Origin: a virus
DNA: 23,961 nt
Virus record (IMG/VR): IMGVR_UViG_3300042876_000749
Location: 1 to 23,961 of that record
Strand: one strand, 5' to 3'
Positions 21,839 through 23,961 of this stretch are shown piece by piece. Position 1 is the stretch's first letter; each line of letters begins with the position of its first letter. A model generated the notes under the pieces. The model was not told the origin of the DNA and did not search any database. It saw only the letters and a program-made list of their open reading frames with translations. The position numbers were made by a program, and so were the translations under genes.

Positions 21839-23412
21839 CGGACCCGCACTCCCTTCATTGCGTTCACCAGATCGAGCCCGTCGCCGCGGCGCACGATCAC
21901 CTGCTTCGCCCCGCCGATCGCATCGACGATGTCGTCGAAGCGGCCATGCGGGAACGCGTCGCACTCGCCGAGGACCGTCTCGACGATCTCGACCTCTCGG
22001 TCGATGAGGCCCTCGATGGGATCGGCTACGAGCTCGCGGCCGACCGCGTCGCGCTTCACGCAGACGCGCCCCTCCTCGACGTCCGTCGCCCACGCGTTCG
22101 CGAGTGCGCGCTTCGCCCGGCTCGAGCCGGTACTCGGGCGCAGCATCTCGAGCGCCGCGGGTAGGTTGCTCTCGACGACCTCCATGTCGGCGCCGTCGAT
22201 GACCGCGGTTGTCGTGTCCGCATCCATCTTGCCCGCGCCGCCGGTGTCTTGGAACACGCCGACGATCACCGACGGACCGTCGATTACACGGTTCGTGAAG
22301 CTCATGAGCAGCAGGAGCTCGGGGGAGCGGATGCGCGCGCTCACCATGTGATCGATGTAGATCTCGCCGTCCTCGCAGAGCGATACGCGCACGCCGCGCG
22401 ACCAGTCCGGGTGCGGATGTTTGGGAGTCGGCGCGCTCGCGCCCTTGTCCCAGAAGCGCACTGTCAGCACGACCGGTGACGGCGGACCGTCGACGAGGCG
22501 GAACTTCGCGCGCGGCAGCACGAGGCCGAGCGAGGGGCGCTTCCGCCAGTTGCCACCACGGGGCTGCGCCCCTTCGCCGATGAGTCGCACGCGCTCGGCG
22601 CGGGGCAGCTTGCGGATGCGGCCCTTGTAGCCGGGGTCGTTGACCGCGAGGGAAGGGTTGTCCTCGAGACGGCAGAGGATGAACGTGACGCTCAAAGGCT
22701 CGTCGTCGTCGCCCGCGGCAGCGCGCGCCTCAGCCTCGGTGTCGTACCAGACGAGCTGATCACTCACCTCGTCGCGCAGCACCCATCGCACGACGCCCGA
22801 GCGCTCGGGGATCGCGTAGCCGTCGGCGTCGATCCACCAGTCGAGCAGCTCGACGAGGAACGAGTCGGGGTCGGGGTTGCAGCTCGCACGCATGTGCGGC
22901 CGCACGCCACCGCGGCGGCTCGAGCGCAGCGCCTTCACGAGGTACCAGAACTGCGCCGCCGTGAATTGCTGGAGCTCGTCGAAGCCGATGAAATCGAGCT
23001 CGCCGCCGTCGTACGCGTAGACGTCGTCCTCGTGCTGCAGGTGTCGGAACGAGATCCGATGCCTGTCCTCGATACGGCCCGTCGAGGCCTCGAAGATCCA
23101 GTCGAGCGTCGGTGACTCGCGCGCCCGCCCGCCCCACGCTCGATAGAGCGTCTGCGAGCGATCCCAGAGCCCACCGGCCTTCGTGAGCTCGTTGGTCGTG
23201 CGGCGGAAGAGCACCGCGCGATACCCGCGCACGCCCGGCACCGTGACCCACTTGCCGCCGGTCCAGAGCAGCATCTGGCTCTTCCCGCCGCCGGGGCTAC
23301 CGCCGAAGATCGCGAGGTCCGCCTCGCACTCGTCGAAGGCCGACTGCGGGCCTGGGTGAGGCCGGATGACGCTGGGGCCAGAGGCCGCGGTGCTGCGTGC
23401 CGCCTCAGCCAC
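21835..23412 (-). CDS. terL: Terminase large subunit
   Basis: This encodes 525 aa from GTG 23412, with GGAG 7 nt upstream, and overlaps the small subunit by 8 bp. The ATPase domain has Walker A GGSPGGGKS (37-45), Walker B LDFIGFDEL with Asp145-Glu146, and RASCNPDPD (about 175-183) as the coupling motif. The nuclease domain (RNase H fold) has Asp322 (RFWDKGA), Asp389 (FQDTGGAGK) and Asp493-Asp494 (RFDDIVDAIGG) as metal ligands. All key residues are present, so the motor should be active. It packages DNA through the portal and cuts it. Confidence 0.93.
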   Translation of the reverse strand: MAEAARSTAASGPSVIRPHPGPQSAFDECEADLAIFGGSPGGGKSQMLLWTGGKWVTVPGVRGYRAVLFRRTTNELTKAGGLWDRSQTLYRAWGGRARESPTLDWIFEASTGRIEDRHRISFRHLQHEDDVYAYDGGELDFIGFDELQQFTAAQFWYLVKALRSSRRGGVRPHMRASCNPDPDSFLVELLDWWIDADGYAIPERSGVVRWVLRDEVSDQLVWYDTEAEARAAAGDDDEPLSVTFILCRLEDNPSLAVNDPGYKGRIRKLPRAERVRLIGEGAQPRGGNWRKRPSLGLVLPRAKFRLVDGPPSPVVLTVRFWDKGASAPTPKHPHPDWSRGVRVSLCEDGEIYIDHMVSARIRSPELLLLMSFTNRVIDGPSVIVGVFQDTGGAGKMDADTTTAVIDGADMEVVESNLPAALEMLRPSTGSSRAKRALANAWATDVEEGRVCVKRDAVGRELVADPIEGLIDREVEIVETVLGECDAFPHGRFDDIVDAIGGAKQVIVRRGDGLDLVNAMKGVRVR

Positions 23413-23902
23413 TGGATGACTCCTCAGGCGAGTAGAGGCGCGACGGGATCTTCACCACCGGCGCGGGGGCAGCCGAGGGCACCGGGGCGGTGTCCGGTGG
23501 CGGGGCGGTCACGGGGACGACGGGCGCCGCGGGGAGGTCGTAGCGGCCGCGGCCGAGCTCGCCGGCGAGCTGCGCCGCCGTGGCGATCGCCTTCACCCGG
23601 TCGCGAGGGTGCACCTGCGGGTCGCGGGCGAGCGCCATAAGCAGCTCGAGGCGCTCGGTGGCCGTGCCCGTCGTCCGGGTGGTCTCGGGCGGCTGGGCGG
23701 CCGCCTGTGCCGCGCGCTCGGCCCTGCGCGCCTCGAGGGCCTCGAGCACCAACGGGTGCTTGAGCAGGCGGGCCACAGCGACGCTCACCGTCTTGTCGTC
23801 GCCCTGGTAGCCAGCGGCCCGAGCTGCGCGCGCACCGTCGCCCTCGCCCCGGTACTCGGCGACGAACGCGCGCTGCAGCTCGGTGAGGCCGGTGGTGCGC
23901 AC
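23405..23902 (-). CDS. terS: Terminase small subunit
   Basis: This is a 165-aa protein from GTG 23902, the first start after an in-frame TGA, with GGGGAG about 10 nt upstream. The N-terminus fits the Terminase_2 DNA-binding domain: LTELQRAFVAEYRGEGDGARAARAAGY, then VSVAVARLLKHPLVLEALEARR. A central helical segment (ERLELLMALARDPQVHPRDRVKAIATAAQLAGELGRG) resembles the oligomerisation region, and the tail is Pro/Ala-rich. It binds phage DNA at the packaging start and presents it to the large subunit. The 59 bp upstream to the window edge show no clear promoter or gene. Confidence 0.82.
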   Translation of the reverse strand: MRTTGLTELQRAFVAEYRGEGDGARAARAAGYQGDDKTVSVAVARLLKHPLVLEALEARRAERAAQAAAQPPETTRTTGTATERLELLMALARDPQVHPRDRVKAIATAAQLAGELGRGRYDLPAAPVVPVTAPPPDTAPVPSAAPAPVVKIPSRLYSPEESSSG

Positions 23903-23961
23903 GCGGCGTCAGCTCCCCTGATAGGTGGCGATGCCGGCCCTATCACGAACCTCCGTCCGGT

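Noticed and set aside
21839-22093. N-terminal extension of the portal gene
   Set aside because: The extra 85 residues lie wholly inside the terminase gene in another frame and are Arg-rich; ATG 21838 with the ATGA overlap is the consistent start.
20231-22351. A 706-codon open frame on the plus strand, opposite portal and terminase
   Set aside because: It is antisense to two well-supported genes; long antisense frames are expected at this GC and codon bias, and its translation is Arg-rich low-complexity with no recognisable domain.
1-23961. Alternating CG-rich stretches across the window as Z-DNA or regulatory repeats
   Set aside because: They occur within coding sequence everywhere and follow from GC-rich codon use (Arg/Ala codons); nothing sets any one apart.

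Overview
The whole window is the late structural module of a contractile-tailed (myovirus-type) phage or prophage. Every supported gene lies on the minus strand, so the module reads right to left. GC is very high (about 70% by eye) and GTG starts are frequent. Strong Shine-Dalgarno sequences (GGAGG/GAGG) and ATGA, GTGA or TGATG/TAATG overlaps join most genes, which looks like one long, translationally coupled late transcript. No integrase, attachment site, early gene, tRNA, CRISPR array or host gene is visible, so free phage and prophage cannot be told apart. The composition and a lipobox-bearing membrane protein suggest a high-GC Gram-negative host; a Myxococcota-like host is a guess from base composition only.

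Head region (about 23.9 to 15.1 kb): small and large terminase, DUF1073-type portal, a 62-aa ribbon-helix-helix (RHH) protein, a DUF2213 prohead protease/scaffold with an internal start, a head decoration-like protein, a DUF2184-type major capsid protein, a coiled-coil head-associated protein, a DUF4054-type adaptor, an HK97 gp10-like neck protein and a gp12-like neck/tail terminator. Tail region (14.5 to 5.98 kb): DUF3383 sheath, DUF3277 tube, a lambda G/GT-like chaperone pair with a -1 frameshift signal, tape measure, Dit-like protein, Pam3-gp18-like plug, hub, gp138/gpV-like spike, gp25-like wedge/sheath initiator and gpJ-like wedge. Adhesion and lysis end (5.98 kb to 1): a large tail fibre with a LamG-like tip, a small hypothetical protein, a membrane-anchored HExxH protein, a gpI-like baseplate protein, a second putative adhesin, then small membrane proteins that look like a lysis cassette cut by the window edge. 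No endolysin is present.

The most unusual points are these. (1) An RHH gene sits mid-operon next to the window's only long intergenic gap, which carries four GGGATWC heptads, a candidate operator. (2) The gene after the tail tube has a textbook -1 frameshift signal (CCCTTTC, 6-nt spacer, 7-bp stem). (3) A domain of about 87 residues is shared by the head decoration protein and the tail sheath. (4) The scaffold and the major capsid protein share a nearly identical N-terminus down to the DNA. (5) A membrane-anchored putative metallopeptidase lies between tail-fibre and baseplate genes.
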